Assembly: GCA_023383015.1 (NCBI GenBank)
Contig: JAHDXW010000004.1
Location: forward strand, 62,001-126,000
DNA length: 64,000 nucleotides
From: Paracoccaceae bacterium
GTDB lineage: Bacteria > Pseudomonadota > Alphaproteobacteria > Rhodobacterales > Rhodobacteraceae
Direction: 5' to 3'
Shown: one piece after another, positions 42,711 to 51,651 of the stretch
Layout of the letters: each line of letters opens with the position of its first letter
How positions within the stretch are numbered: the stretch's first letter is position 1
Notes under the pieces: generated by a model
Seen by the model: only the letters and a program-made list of their open reading frames with translations
Database searches by the model: none
What the model was told of the DNA's origin: nothing
Translations under genes and position numbers: made by a program

Positions 42711-43858
42711 GGCAGCTGGCACTTGCGGGCACCCGGGTCGTCGATTTCTCATGGGTCGTGGCCGGGCCGATGACGACCAAGATGCTGGCCGCCATGGGGG
42801 CCGAGGTCATCAAGGTGGAATCGACCCGCCGGCCCGAGTTCAAGAACCGCGGCGGCTACTTCGCGGTGCTGAACAACGGCAAGCGCAGCATCACGGTGAA
42901 CATCGGCGATCAGCGCGGGCAGGTACTGCTTCGTCGGCTGATCGCGATGAGCGACGTCGTCGTGGAGAACTTCTCGCGCTCGGTCCTGATGAAGAACGGG
43001 CTGAGCTACGAGGAGATCCGCAAGGTCCGGCCGGACATCGTGTTCTGCTCGGCCTCGGGGGTAGGCAGGACCGGCCCGCAGGCCGAGGCGCTGGCCTACG
43101 GCACGCTGCTGCAGGGCTACAGCGGCCGGGCGGGGCTGGTCGGCGCGATCAATGCCGAGATGGAAGCGATGGGTATCGTCCCCGCCTGGACCGACCCGGT
43201 CACCGCGATCTGGGAGGTAACGGCTATCCTTGCCGCGCTGCGCCATCGCCGGCGGACCGGCGAGGGCGCATACCTCGACCTGTCGATGCTGGAGAGCACG
43301 GTCGCGGAACTGCCCGAGGCGCTGCTGCGGGCCCAGCTTGGCCTGCCGCCCGAGCGCGAGGACGCGCCGGCGCGGGTGCCCGAGGGGATCTTCCGCTGCC
43401 GTGGCGAGGACAGCTGGCTGGCGCTGAGCGTCCGCAACGATGCCGACTGGGCGGCGCTTGCGGCCGTGATCGGCAGGCCCGGGCTGGCCGACGAGCTGCC
43501 CGCGCTGGCCGACCGGCGGATGGCGCGCGCGCGGATCGATGCCGCGGTCGGCGCCTGGGCCCGGGGCCTGGACGCGGCCGAGGCCGAACGGGCACTGGTC
43601 GCGGCCGGCGTGCCGGCGGCTCGCAGCCGCAGCACCGGCGACATCCTTGACGATCCGCATTCGGCCGCGCGGGGCATCTTTCCCGAGATCGGCGGGGTGC
43701 GCAGCATCGCCCTGCCCTGGCGCGACGAGGAGGGCTGGCGGGGCGCGCTGTCGGCGACGCCGGCGATCGGTGCCGACAACGACCATGTCTTTCGCAACCT
43801 TCTGGGGCTGTCTGGGGAGGAGATGGCCACACTGGTCAGGGAGGAAGTCATCGTCTGA
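42707..43858 (+). CDS. Family III CoA transferase (CaiB/BaiF), second subunit or paralogue
   Basis: 383 residues with a well conserved family pattern: RVVDFSWVVAGPMTTKMLAAMGAEVIKVES (10-39), LNNGKRSITVNI, SDVVVENFSRSVLMKNGLSY, CSASGVGRTGP and a catalytic Asp in AYLDLSMLEST near 197. It transfers CoA from a donor such as succinyl-CoA to a carboxylate. ATG overlaps the previous stop by four bases (ATGA). A strong palindrome follows the stop codon. Confidence 0.92.
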   Translation: MRQLALAGTRVVDFSWVVAGPMTTKMLAAMGAEVIKVESTRRPEFKNRGGYFAVLNNGKRSITVNIGDQRGQVLLRRLIAMSDVVVENFSRSVLMKNGLSYEEIRKVRPDIVFCSASGVGRTGPQAEALAYGTLLQGYSGRAGLVGAINAEMEAMGIVPAWTDPVTAIWEVTAILAALRHRRRTGEGAYLDLSMLESTVAELPEALLRAQLGLPPEREDAPARVPEGIFRCRGEDSWLALSVRNDADWAALAAVIGRPGLADELPALADRRMARARIDAAVGAWARGLDAAEAERALVAAGVPAARSRSTGDILDDPHSAARGIFPEIGGVRSIALPWRDEEGWRGALSATPAIGADNDHVFRNLLGLSGEEMATLVREEVIV

Positions 43859-43860
43859 AC

Positions 43861-43880
43861 CCGCCGCCCGCGGGCGGCGG
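43861..43880. terminator. 20-bp perfect palindrome after the CoA-transferase gene
   Basis: CCGCCGCCCG/CGGGCGGCGG begins 2 bp after the stop codon and can fold as an 8-bp GC stem with a 4-nt loop. It separates the enzyme genes from the ABC-transporter genes and may limit read-through or protect the upstream mRNA end. Confidence 0.55.
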
Positions 43881-43922
43881 CCGCAACAGGGTTCTTAGCA
43901 CGACTGCCCAAGGGAGGAGACC

Positions 43923-45266
43923 ATGAACGGGACGACCCCGCTCTACCGAGCGCTGATGGATGGCGGGATGAGCCGCCGGACGGCGCTCGCGCTGCTCGGT
44001 GCCGGCGCAACGCTGCCCTGGACCGGGCGCGGCGGTTTCGCACAGGACGTCGGCGGCATGTTCCAGCTGCTGACAGAAGATACCGACGACCCCGAGATAG
44101 CCTGGTACAAGGCCCGGGTCGAGGCGTTCACGGCCTCCCACCCCGGCGTCCAGGTCGCCTATGACGCGGTGGGGATGTCGGGCCTGTTCGAGAAGCTGAC
44201 CACCGCCCTGGCGGCGGGTCAACCGCCGGACATGGTTGCCGGCTCGGGCCTGTCGCGGGTCGCGACGCTGGCCAAGCTTGGCGTGCTGCAGCCGGTCGAT
44301 GACATCGTCGAGGCAATCGGTCGCGACGACTTCATGCCCGGCATGGTCGACCAGTTCACCTGGGACGGGCAGGTGCTGGCGGTACCGGTGCAGACCCTGT
44401 CCTTCCCCTACTGGTTCCGCCGCGACCTGCTGGAGCAGGCCGGGCTGGCCGAGCCCAGGACCTGGGACGACCTGCTGAACGTCGCCAAGACGCTGACCAG
44501 GGACGGGGTCTACGGCATCTGCCTGCCCGGCGGCGTGAACACCGCCACCGCCCGCCAGGTACTGATCTATTTCCGTCAGGGCGGCGGCAACATCCTGGAT
44601 GCCGACGGCACGATCGTGATCAACAGCGCCGAGAACCGGGCGACGCTCGAGTTCATGAAGGAACTGTACCAGTACTCGCCGCCGGGAGCCTCGAACTTCG
44701 GCTTCGGCGACCTGCTGACCAACTTCCAGTCGGGGATCTGCGCCAGCACCTACTATTCGGGGCGGATGCTGCAGCGGGTGAGCGCGCGCGCGCCCGCGAT
44801 CGCGCCGTCGCTCGGCTGCGTGTTCCCGCCCTACAAGTCGGTCCGGTTCACCTACACCGAACCGCGGGGGGCCTACATCCTTGCGGGGGCGCGGAACCGC
44901 GACGCGGCTAAGGCCTGGATGGTGGAAGAGCAGTTCGAGGCCGGCCGCCACATCGACTGGCTGCTGACGGCGCCGGGCAACAACCTGCCGGTGCGCACCT
45001 CGATCGCGACCGACGCGCGCTACACGGGGCACGAACTGCTGAGTGCGCGCGCCGACGTGCTGGCGGTGCTGCTGAACGCCACCGAGACGCCCGGCAACTT
45101 CTACAAGGAGTCGCACGAGCACGCGCCGAACCCGGTCGGCGGCTCGCTCGACACCGGGCCGGTGCTGCCGACCATGCTGCAGCGCTACGTCTTCGGCAAC
45201 GAGAGCGCCGAGACCGTGCTGTCATGGGCGGCCGAACAGATCGACGACATGCTGCAGAACATCTAG
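43923..45266 (+). CDS. ABC transporter sugar-type solute-binding protein (CUT1 family)
   Basis: 447 residues with a twin-arginine-like export signal (MSRRTALALLGAGATLPW at 16-33). Family 1 extracellular binding protein features: WYKARVEAFTASHPGVQVAYD, LFEKLTTALAAGQPPDMV, VPVQTLSFPYWFRRDLLEQAGLAEPRTWDDLL (138-169) and NATETPGNFYKESHEH. CUT1 binders usually carry oligosaccharides, polyols or glycerol phosphate, so the pathway here may start from a sugar or sugar acid. AAGGGAGGAGACC precedes the ATG. Confidence 0.9.
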   Translation: MNGTTPLYRALMDGGMSRRTALALLGAGATLPWTGRGGFAQDVGGMFQLLTEDTDDPEIAWYKARVEAFTASHPGVQVAYDAVGMSGLFEKLTTALAAGQPPDMVAGSGLSRVATLAKLGVLQPVDDIVEAIGRDDFMPGMVDQFTWDGQVLAVPVQTLSFPYWFRRDLLEQAGLAEPRTWDDLLNVAKTLTRDGVYGICLPGGVNTATARQVLIYFRQGGGNILDADGTIVINSAENRATLEFMKELYQYSPPGASNFGFGDLLTNFQSGICASTYYSGRMLQRVSARAPAIAPSLGCVFPPYKSVRFTYTEPRGAYILAGARNRDAAKAWMVEEQFEAGRHIDWLLTAPGNNLPVRTSIATDARYTGHELLSARADVLAVLLNATETPGNFYKESHEHAPNPVGGSLDTGPVLPTMLQRYVFGNESAETVLSWAAEQIDDMLQNI

Positions 45267-45286
45267 CCTCCCCTGCGGGGGCCACG

Positions 45287-45312
45287 CCGGAAGGGGCCTC
45301 GGCCCCTTCCGG
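45287..45312. terminator. Perfect 12-bp stem-loop between binding-protein and permease genes
   Basis: CCGGAAGGGGCC-TC-GGCCCCTTCCGG, 21 bp after the binding-protein stop. Stem-loops at this point are known to raise the level of binding protein over membrane subunits by protecting the upstream mRNA; that role is inferred. Confidence 0.7.
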
Positions 45313-45352
45313 ACGGCCAGGCCGGGCAACCGGAGATCCCTGAGGACAGACC

Positions 45353-46306
45353 ATGGACGCAGGCGGCGGCAGCACATCCGTGCGCGGGAATCGGGGGGCC
45401 GGCAGGCTCGCGCGCTTCTGGGCGCGGCGCGGCAACCGTACGGCGGTGGTTGGCGCCCTGCTGCTGCTGCCGGTGGTGGCGGCCTTCATCCTGGTGATCG
45501 CGGGGCCCCTGGCGCGCGGCGTCATCCTGGGCTTCTACCGGGTCCAGCAGATCACGATGAACACGCGCTTCGTCGGGCTGGGCAATTTCGAGAGGGTCCT
45601 CGGCGGCACCCAGTTCTGGAATGCTCTGTGGATCACGCTGCAATACACCGTCGGCGGGCTGGTGCTGCAGATGGTGCTCGGGGTCGGGGTGGCGCTGCTG
45701 CTGAACCAGCATTTCCACGGAAGGGCGTTGGCGCGAAGCCTCGCGATCTTTCCCTATCTCCTGCCGATCGTGGTGGCGACGACGGTCTGGAAGTGGCTGC
45801 TGAACCCCAACTACGGCATCTTCAACACGATGCTGACCGACGTCGGCCTGATCTCGCAGCCGATCGGCTGGTTCTCCGAGCCCGACCTGGCGCTCGGCAG
45901 CGTGATCCTGGTGAGCACCTGGCGGGTGTTCCCCTTCGTCGTCATCGCCATCCTCGGGCGGCTGCAGAACATCCCGCGGCAGCTCTATGATGCCGCGGCC
46001 ACCGACGGCGCCTCGGCCTGGTCGCAGTTCTGGGACATCACCCTGCCGCAGCTCCGCTCGGTGCTGATCATCACGGTGTTCCTGAGGTTCATATGGGATT
46101 TCAATGACTTCAATACCATCGCCCTGCTGACCGGCGGGGGGCCGGCCGAGGCCACGCTGACCCTTCCGGTGCTGATCTACCAGCTTGGCTTCGGCCAGCA
46201 CCAGCTTGGCCTTGCGGCCGCCGTTGCCGACCTGACCCTGATCCTGCTCAGCGTCCTCTTCGTCCTCTACTTCTGGATGACCAAGCCGCTGGGAGACCAG
46301 CGATGA
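45353..46306 (+). CDS. CUT1 ABC transporter permease 1 (MalF/UgpA type)
   Basis: 317 residues, six membrane helices, with GLGNFERVLGGTQFWNALWIT near 77 and the coupling-helix EAA motif YDAAATDGASAWSQFWDITLPQL near 210. Inner-membrane half of the sugar-type importer. Overlaps the next permease by four bases. Confidence 0.93.
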   Translation: MDAGGGSTSVRGNRGAGRLARFWARRGNRTAVVGALLLLPVVAAFILVIAGPLARGVILGFYRVQQITMNTRFVGLGNFERVLGGTQFWNALWITLQYTVGGLVLQMVLGVGVALLLNQHFHGRALARSLAIFPYLLPIVVATTVWKWLLNPNYGIFNTMLTDVGLISQPIGWFSEPDLALGSVILVSTWRVFPFVVIAILGRLQNIPRQLYDAAATDGASAWSQFWDITLPQLRSVLIITVFLRFIWDFNDFNTIALLTGGGPAEATLTLPVLIYQLGFGQHQLGLAAAVADLTLILLSVLFVLYFWMTKPLGDQR

Positions 46307-47139
46307 GCCGCATGCGTCGACGGCTGATCCGCACCTGGGCCCTGACCGTCGCGGCGTGGCTGTTCGTGCTTGCCGTGTCCTTTCCGCTGATCTGGATGCT
46401 GGCTTCGTCGTTCAAATCGCCCACTGAGATCACCGCCGTGCCGCCGCGGCTGCTGCCGGATGCCCTCTACCTCGGCAACTACGAGGCGCTGTTCGCCGGC
46501 GACTTCTGGCGGTGGTTCATGAACAGCATCATCGTCGCATCCGGCACGGTGGTGATCGTCATCGTCCTTGGCACGCTCGGTGCATACAGCCTCACCCGCT
46601 TCTCCTATCCGGGCCAGAAGGCGACCTCGACCGCGATCCTGTTCACGTACCTCTTTCCCTCGGTGCTGATGCTGGTGCCGCTCTTTCTGATCATCGTCGA
46701 GCTGCGGATCATGAACACCTACTGGGCGCTGATCCTTGCCGACATGACCTTCGCCATGCCCTTCAGCCTTTGGCTGCTGAGGTCCTATTTCCTGTCGGTT
46801 CCGCTGCAGGTGGAGGAGGCGGCGATGGTCGACGGGGCCTCGCGCTTCGCCTGCTTCTTCCAGATCGTTCTGCCGCAGGTGATGCCCGGCATCATCTCGA
46901 CTGGGATATTCGCGTTCATCCTCGCCTGGGACGACTATCTCTTCGCGTCGGTCTTCACCACGACGGCGGAAATGAAGACGCTGCCGGTGGGAATCGCACG
47001 CTACGCGAACGAACTGAATGCCGAGTGGGGCATTCTGATGGCCGCCTCGGTGTCGGTGACCGTTCCGGTGCTGGTGCTGTTCGCCTTCCTGCAGCGCCGG
47101 CTCCTGCCGGACCTGAACGCCGGCGCCGTGAAGGCCTGA
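46303..47139 (+). CDS. CUT1 ABC transporter permease 2 (MalG/UgpE type)
   Basis: 278 residues, six helices, with FPLIWMLASSFKSPTEI, LGTLGAYSLTRFSYPG, ADMTFAMPFSLWLLRSYFLSVPLQVEEAAMVDGASR (146-181) containing the EAA loop, and LPQVMPGIISTGIFAFILAWDDYLFA. Second half of the membrane channel. Confidence 0.93.
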   Translation: MSRMRRRLIRTWALTVAAWLFVLAVSFPLIWMLASSFKSPTEITAVPPRLLPDALYLGNYEALFAGDFWRWFMNSIIVASGTVVIVIVLGTLGAYSLTRFSYPGQKATSTAILFTYLFPSVLMLVPLFLIIVELRIMNTYWALILADMTFAMPFSLWLLRSYFLSVPLQVEEAAMVDGASRFACFFQIVLPQVMPGIISTGIFAFILAWDDYLFASVFTTTAEMKTLPVGIARYANELNAEWGILMAASVSVTVPVLVLFAFLQRRLLPDLNAGAVKA

Positions 47140-47156
47140 CCAGAGGAGGCGACGCC

Positions 47157-48296
47157 TTGCCCGCGGAACACGCTCCGAGCTTCGGCCGCAGCAACGGATC
47201 GGAATTGCGGCTTGACCGGCTGGTCAAGCGGTTCTCGCGCGGCGAGCCGGCGGTCCAGATCGACGAACTGCGGATCCGGGCTGGCGAGTTCGTGACCCTC
47301 GTCGGGCCGTCAGGCTGCGGCAAGACCACGACGATGCGCATGATCGCCGGCCTCGAGGATCCGAGCGAGGGCGAGATCTACTTCGGCGGCAAGCCGGTCG
47401 TGGACCTCTCGGTGCAGCGCCGCAACGTCGCGATGGTGTTCCAGAACTATGCCCTCTACCCGCACATGCGCGTGTCGGAGAACCTGGAGTACGGGCTGAA
47501 GAAGCGGGGCGTTCCGCGGGCAGAGCGCGAGGTGCGGGTACTGGCGGTGGCGCGGATGCTGCGCATCGACGGCATGCTGGACCGGCGGCCACGGCAGCTG
47601 TCGGGCGGCGAACAGCAGCGCGTCGCGCTGGGGCGTGCCATCATCCGGACGCCGGAGGTGCTGCTGCTTGACGAGCCGCTGTCGAACCTGGATGCCAAGC
47701 TGCGCACCTTCATGCGGGCCGAGCTGGTGAAGCTGCAGCGGCAGGTCGGCTGCACCACCGTCTTCGTCACCCACGACCAGCTCGAGGCGATGACGATGTC
47801 GGACCGCATCGCCGTCATGCGCAGCGGCAGGATCCAGCAGTTCGACACACCCCAGGACATCTACAACCATCCCGCGAACCTGTTCGTCGCGGGCTTCATT
47901 GGCAGCCCGCCCATGAACTTCATCGCCGGGACGGCCGAAGGCGGCGGGGGAGGCTGCACCTTCCGCGCCCAGGGCCTGCAGCTGCACGTCTCCGACGCCG
48001 ACTGCGGCGGGCGGCTGCGGCCGGGGGACGGCCGGCAGGTGACGCTGGGCATCCGTCCCGAGCATGTGGGGCTGGATGGCGGGTCAGGCGACCTTGCGGC
48101 GGTGGTGAGCGTCGTCGAACTGATCGGGGCAGAGAAGTACGTGTTCCTCGAGAGCGAGGCTGGGGAACTGATCGCCCGCACCAATGCCGATGCGCGGCTG
48201 CAGCCGGGCGACCGGCTGTTCTGCCGCTTCCAGCGCGGGAAGATCCGCATGTTCGACAGCACCACCGAGCGTGCCTGCGTCGAGCCCCTTGCATGA
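47157..48296 (+). CDS. ABC transporter ATP-binding protein (MalK/UgpC type)
   Basis: 379 residues. Walker A GPSGCGKTTTMR near 48, Q-loop NYALYPHMRVSENLEYGL, signature LSGGEQQRVALGRAI near 142, Walker B LLLDEPLSNLDAKL, H-loop VTHDQ, and a C-terminal TOBE regulatory domain with LGIRPEHVGL. Energises the CUT1 importer. The start is TTG 47157, placed 7 nt after an excellent AGAGGAGG; no ATG lies close by. The TTG start may lower its translation relative to the permeases. Confidence 0.93.
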   Translation: MPAEHAPSFGRSNGSELRLDRLVKRFSRGEPAVQIDELRIRAGEFVTLVGPSGCGKTTTMRMIAGLEDPSEGEIYFGGKPVVDLSVQRRNVAMVFQNYALYPHMRVSENLEYGLKKRGVPRAEREVRVLAVARMLRIDGMLDRRPRQLSGGEQQRVALGRAIIRTPEVLLLDEPLSNLDAKLRTFMRAELVKLQRQVGCTTVFVTHDQLEAMTMSDRIAVMRSGRIQQFDTPQDIYNHPANLFVAGFIGSPPMNFIAGTAEGGGGGCTFRAQGLQLHVSDADCGGRLRPGDGRQVTLGIRPEHVGLDGGSGDLAAVVSVVELIGAEKYVFLESEAGELIARTNADARLQPGDRLFCRFQRGKIRMFDSTTERACVEPLA

Positions 48297-48347
48297 GCAG
48301 CGACGGACCGGCGCGAGGGGCACGCACCGTGCGCCCGGCCGCAGGAC

Positions 48348-49451
48348 ATGACCTGCCATGGCGCGATGACCCCGCCGGCTGAGCGGAGCAGACGCACATG
48401 GCCCCGCCCGCTGGCCGCGGCGGTCACGCTTGCGGTGGCGGCCGCCGGCGGCTGGGGCTTTGCGCTGCTGGGCGTGCCGGCCGCCTGGCTGACGGGCGCG
48501 ACCCTGGCCGTGGCGCTGGCCGCACTGGCGCGGATGCCGACCGTCATGCCGCCGCAGGTGCGCAACGTCGTTTTCATCCTTCTGGGATCCTCGATCGGGG
48601 CGAATGTCACGCCCGAACTGCTGGCGCGGGTTCCGGAGTGGCCGACGACCCTGCTCGCGGTGGGATTGGCGGTGCTGATCGTGCAGGCGGTGCTGCAGCT
48701 TTTCCTGACCCGCCTGTGCGGATGGGACTGGCCGACGGCCTTCTTCGCCGCGGTGCCGGGGCTGACCAGCTACATCACCGTGGTCGCCCTGCCCACCAGC
48801 GCCGACATGCCGCGGGTCGCCCTCCTGCAGAGCATGCGGGCGGTGCTGCTGCTCTTGCTGATCCCGCCGGCGCTTGAACTCGTCGAGGGTGTCGCCCCGG
48901 GGACTGTGCCGCTGCCGATGCCGCTGATCGCTGGCACGGCCGACACGCTGGTGACGCTGGCGGTGGGTGCGCTGGGCGGGATGCTGCTGCAGGGACTGGG
49001 CGTGCCGGCCGGAACGCTGGTCGGTTCGATGGCCTCGAGCACCGTGATCCATGGCCTCGGGCTGGTCGAGGGGGCGCTGCCCGAGCCGCTGCTGATCGCC
49101 GGGCTCATCGGGGTGGGCGCGCTCGTCGGCGGACGCTTCGCCGGCTACAGCATCCGGGCGCTGGTTGCCGCCCTCGGCGTATCGGTCACCGCGGCGATGC
49201 TGAGCTTCGCGGTCGCCGGGCTGTGCGCCCTTGCCACGACCGCGGTCTCCGGCCGCCCGTTCAGCGAACTGGCGATGGCCTTCGCCCCCGGGGGCATCGA
49301 CGTGATGGCCGCGCTCGCCTTCGCGCTGAACCTCGATTCGGTCTTCGTGGCCGGACACCAGCTGGTCCGCTTCGCCATGATTGTCCTGCTGGTGCCGGTG
49401 GTCACGGCGGCGATGCTGCGCAAGGGCTATCGCCGCCAGGGAAAGCCCTGA
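48348..49451 (+). CDS. AbrB-family putative transporter
   Basis: 367 residues, about ten to twelve membrane helices in two AbrB repeats: GFALLGVPAAWLTGATLAVALAALA, VFILLGSSIGANVTPELL, FFAAVPGLTSYITVVALPTSADMPRVALLQSMRAVLLL (153-190), and the repeat-2 GLGVPAGTLVGSMASSTVIHGLG and FAPGGIDVMAALAFAL. The family is often annotated as ammonia monooxygenase, which is wrong; export or uptake of small molecules is presumed. ATG 48366 is an alternative start. Confidence 0.82.
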   Translation: MTCHGAMTPPAERSRRTWPRPLAAAVTLAVAAAGGWGFALLGVPAAWLTGATLAVALAALARMPTVMPPQVRNVVFILLGSSIGANVTPELLARVPEWPTTLLAVGLAVLIVQAVLQLFLTRLCGWDWPTAFFAAVPGLTSYITVVALPTSADMPRVALLQSMRAVLLLLLIPPALELVEGVAPGTVPLPMPLIAGTADTLVTLAVGALGGMLLQGLGVPAGTLVGSMASSTVIHGLGLVEGALPEPLLIAGLIGVGALVGGRFAGYSIRALVAALGVSVTAAMLSFAVAGLCALATTAVSGRPFSELAMAFAPGGIDVMAALAFALNLDSVFVAGHQLVRFAMIVLLVPVVTAAMLRKGYRRQGKP

Positions 49452-49470
49452 CGAGAGGAGGACAGGCACC

Positions 49471-50412
49471 ATGCCAGATCGCGGCCCGTGGGGAGGCGTC
49501 TATCCCGCTCCGGTCTGCCCGATGCGGCCCGACCAGAGCATCGACTTCGAGAGCCTCGCGCGCCTTTACGGCTGGCTGGGCCGGCGGCCCGGAATCGCCG
49601 GTCTGGTCGTCAATGCCAATGCCGGCGAGGGCACCTTCCTATCGCAGGACGAACGCAATGCGGTCGTCGCGGCCGCCCGGAAGGTCGTCCCTCCGGGGGT
49701 GCGGATCGTCGCCGGGCTGGTCGCGAGCTCGACCGCCGAGGGCATCGCGCAGTTGCGCGAGGTGCAGGCGTCGGGTGCCGACGCGGCGCTGGTCTTCCCT
49801 GTCCGGGACTGGCTGATCAGCCGGCAGGCCGGGGCTGCCGAGCGCTACTTCGAGCGGCTGTCGGCCGCGGCCGACCTGCCGATCTTTGCCTTCCAGTCAC
49901 CTCACACCCGTGGTGCTGCCGCCTACGAGCTTGCGACGCTGACCCGCATCGCCGCGCTGCCGACGGTGGTGGGAATCAAGAACGCAGTCTGGGAGGTTCG
50001 TCGCTATCAGGAGGAATACCGCCACCTGAAGCAGGTGCACCCCGCCCTGGCGGTGCTGTCGGCCAACGACTCGCATGTGCTGGCCACGCTTGCGATCGGC
50101 GCCGACGGCGTGCTGCTCGGCCTGGCCGGCCTCGTCCCGGACCTGATCGTCCGCCTGGTGGAGTCCCTTGCACGGGCCGACCTTGCCGATGCCCGCGCGG
50201 CGGACCTGCAGCTCTGGCCGATCTCGCAGGCGATCTACCACACGCCGCCCTATGCATTGCGGCACACGCGCACCAAGGCCGCGCTGAAGATCCTCGGGCT
50301 GATCGACCACGACACCGTGCGGGAGCCGCTGCTTGGCCTCGATGCCGACGGAACGACCGCGGTGCGTGCGGCGCTCGAGGCGTCGGGACTGTTCCGGCTT
50401 CCGTCCGGCTGA
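49471..50412 (+). CDS. Dihydrodipicolinate synthase/N-acetylneuraminate lyase family aldolase
   Basis: 313 residues. Opening WGGVYPAPVCPMRPDQSIDFESL, GLVVNANAGEGTFLSQDERNAVV where DHDPS has GTTGE, then GADAALVFPVRDWL, and Schiff-base lysine in VVGIKNAVWEVRRY near 168. The usual active-site Tyr of the family is replaced in the SPHTRG segment (IFAFQSPHT where DHDPS has YNVPSRT), so a substrate other than pyruvate/aspartate semialdehyde is likely. In a LacI/CUT1 setting it may split or dehydrate a keto-sugar acid. GAGAGGAGG precedes the ATG. Confidence 0.85.
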   Translation: MPDRGPWGGVYPAPVCPMRPDQSIDFESLARLYGWLGRRPGIAGLVVNANAGEGTFLSQDERNAVVAAARKVVPPGVRIVAGLVASSTAEGIAQLREVQASGADAALVFPVRDWLISRQAGAAERYFERLSAAADLPIFAFQSPHTRGAAAYELATLTRIAALPTVVGIKNAVWEVRRYQEEYRHLKQVHPALAVLSANDSHVLATLAIGADGVLLGLAGLVPDLIVRLVESLARADLADARAADLQLWPISQAIYHTPPYALRHTRTKAALKILGLIDHDTVREPLLGLDADGTTAVRAALEASGLFRLPSG

Positions 50413-50448
50413 GCGCCGCCGCCCGGACGGTGGCCGCGGCGTGCCCGG

Positions 50449-51480
50449 CTATTCGGCAGCGGCCGCGCGGAGGTTCGCGGCAAGCGCAGCGCAGGACCCG
50501 CGGACGACCAGTTCGGGATCGACGAGCAACCGGCGCCGCGGCGCATCGGGGGTCTTGATCCGCGACAGGAGGGCCGTGGCGCAGGCCCGCCCGATCTCTT
50601 CCATGTCCCAGCGGACCACGGTGATCGCGGGTGTCGCAAGCTGGGCAAGTTCGCTGTCGCCCGCCGCGACGAGCGACAGGTCCCGCGGGATCTCCAGCCG
50701 CTGGGCGCGGATCGCGCGCAGGGCGCCGCCCAGCATGCTGGCCCCGCCGAGGATGATGGCGGACGGCCGGTCGGGCCGGGTGATCATGTTCGAGACGTCG
50801 ACGAAGGCCTCGCCGAAGCTTGTGGCGCTCACGTTGCGCGGCTCGAAGGGGAGGCCGGCGTCGGACAGGGCGGCGCGCAGCCCCTCGATGCGCGAGCGCG
50901 CCGGATACATGAACCCGGGTCCGGTGATCAACCCGATGCGGCGATGGCCGAGCCCGGCGAGATACTCAACGGCCTGCCGAATGCCGGCGTCATGGGCGAT
51001 CTGCACGAGATCGGCGTGCTCTGGCCCGTCCCGATCGTAGACCACCGTCGGAACCGCCATGCCGGGGGCGGTTGCGTCGCCTTCGGTCTCGCGGTCGTTG
51101 CAGTTGGAGTGGATCAGCCCGTCGATGCGCCGGCGGGACAGGAACTGCAGCGCCTGGGCCTCGCGCTCGCGGTCGTTCTCGTGGCAGGCGATGAAGACCC
51201 CGTAGCCCGCGCGCTCGAGTTCGGTCTGCGCGCCGCGGACCAGATGGGCAAGGCGCAGCGTCCTGATGTCGCTGACGAGCAGGCCGATCGTCCTAGAAGT
51301 GCCGCTGCGGATGCTCTGGGCGGCGGAGTTCGGCTGGAAGCCGATCTCGATGATGGTGCGCTCGACGCTCTGCCGCAACTCGGCAGCGACGTTTCCCGAC
51401 CCGTTGATGACGCGCGAGGCCGTACCCACCGACACCCCGGCGCGGCGGGCAACGTCACGGATGGTCACCTTCCTGGTCAT
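50449..51480 (-). CDS. LacI-family transcriptional regulator
   Basis: 343 residues: N-terminal HTH (VTIRDVARRAGVSVGTASRVINGSGNVAAELRQSVERTI, residues 5-43), hinge helix region NSAAQSIRSGTSRTIGLLVSD and a periplasmic-binding-protein-like effector domain (RRRIDGLIHSN, GHRRIGLITGP). Converges with the aldolase gene. Identical palindromes just upstream of this gene and upstream of the MaoC operon suggest that it represses both. Effector unknown; probably the ABC-transported compound or an intermediate. Confidence 0.94.
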   Translation of the reverse strand: MTRKVTIRDVARRAGVSVGTASRVINGSGNVAAELRQSVERTIIEIGFQPNSAAQSIRSGTSRTIGLLVSDIRTLRLAHLVRGAQTELERAGYGVFIACHENDREREAQALQFLSRRRIDGLIHSNCNDRETEGDATAPGMAVPTVVYDRDGPEHADLVQIAHDAGIRQAVEYLAGLGHRRIGLITGPGFMYPARSRIEGLRAALSDAGLPFEPRNVSATSFGEAFVDVSNMITRPDRPSAIILGGASMLGGALRAIRAQRLEIPRDLSLVAAGDSELAQLATPAITVVRWDMEEIGRACATALLSRIKTPDAPRRRLLVDPELVVRGSCAALAANLRAAAAE

Positions 51481-51581
51481 GCTGTCCCCTCCGGTCCCGG
51501 ATGCCGCGCGCCCATTCCCGATTGTGAGTCTAGCGCGGAGGCGATGCCAGAGGAAGCGCCGCTGCCGACGCAGGACTCCGG

Positions 51582-51593
51582 TGAACCGGTTCA
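51582..51593. promoter_or_regulatory. LacI-type operator TGAACCGGTTCA (copy 2)
   Basis: Second exact copy of the 12-bp palindrome, in the 171-bp gap between lacI and the divergent thiamine-enzyme gene. As in copy 1 it is directly followed by TTGACTTG, so the -35 of the plus-strand promoter abuts the operator. It could also mediate autoregulation of lacI. Confidence 0.8.
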
Positions 51594-51651
51594 TTGACTT
51601 GCACCGCGGGGCTATGTCTTCTGGGCCGGCCGCAGCGGCGGAGGGAGGCCG

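Noticed and set aside
48348-49451. Ammonia monooxygenase
   Set aside because: That label is a common database misannotation of AbrB-type membrane proteins; no AMO subunits or motifs are present.
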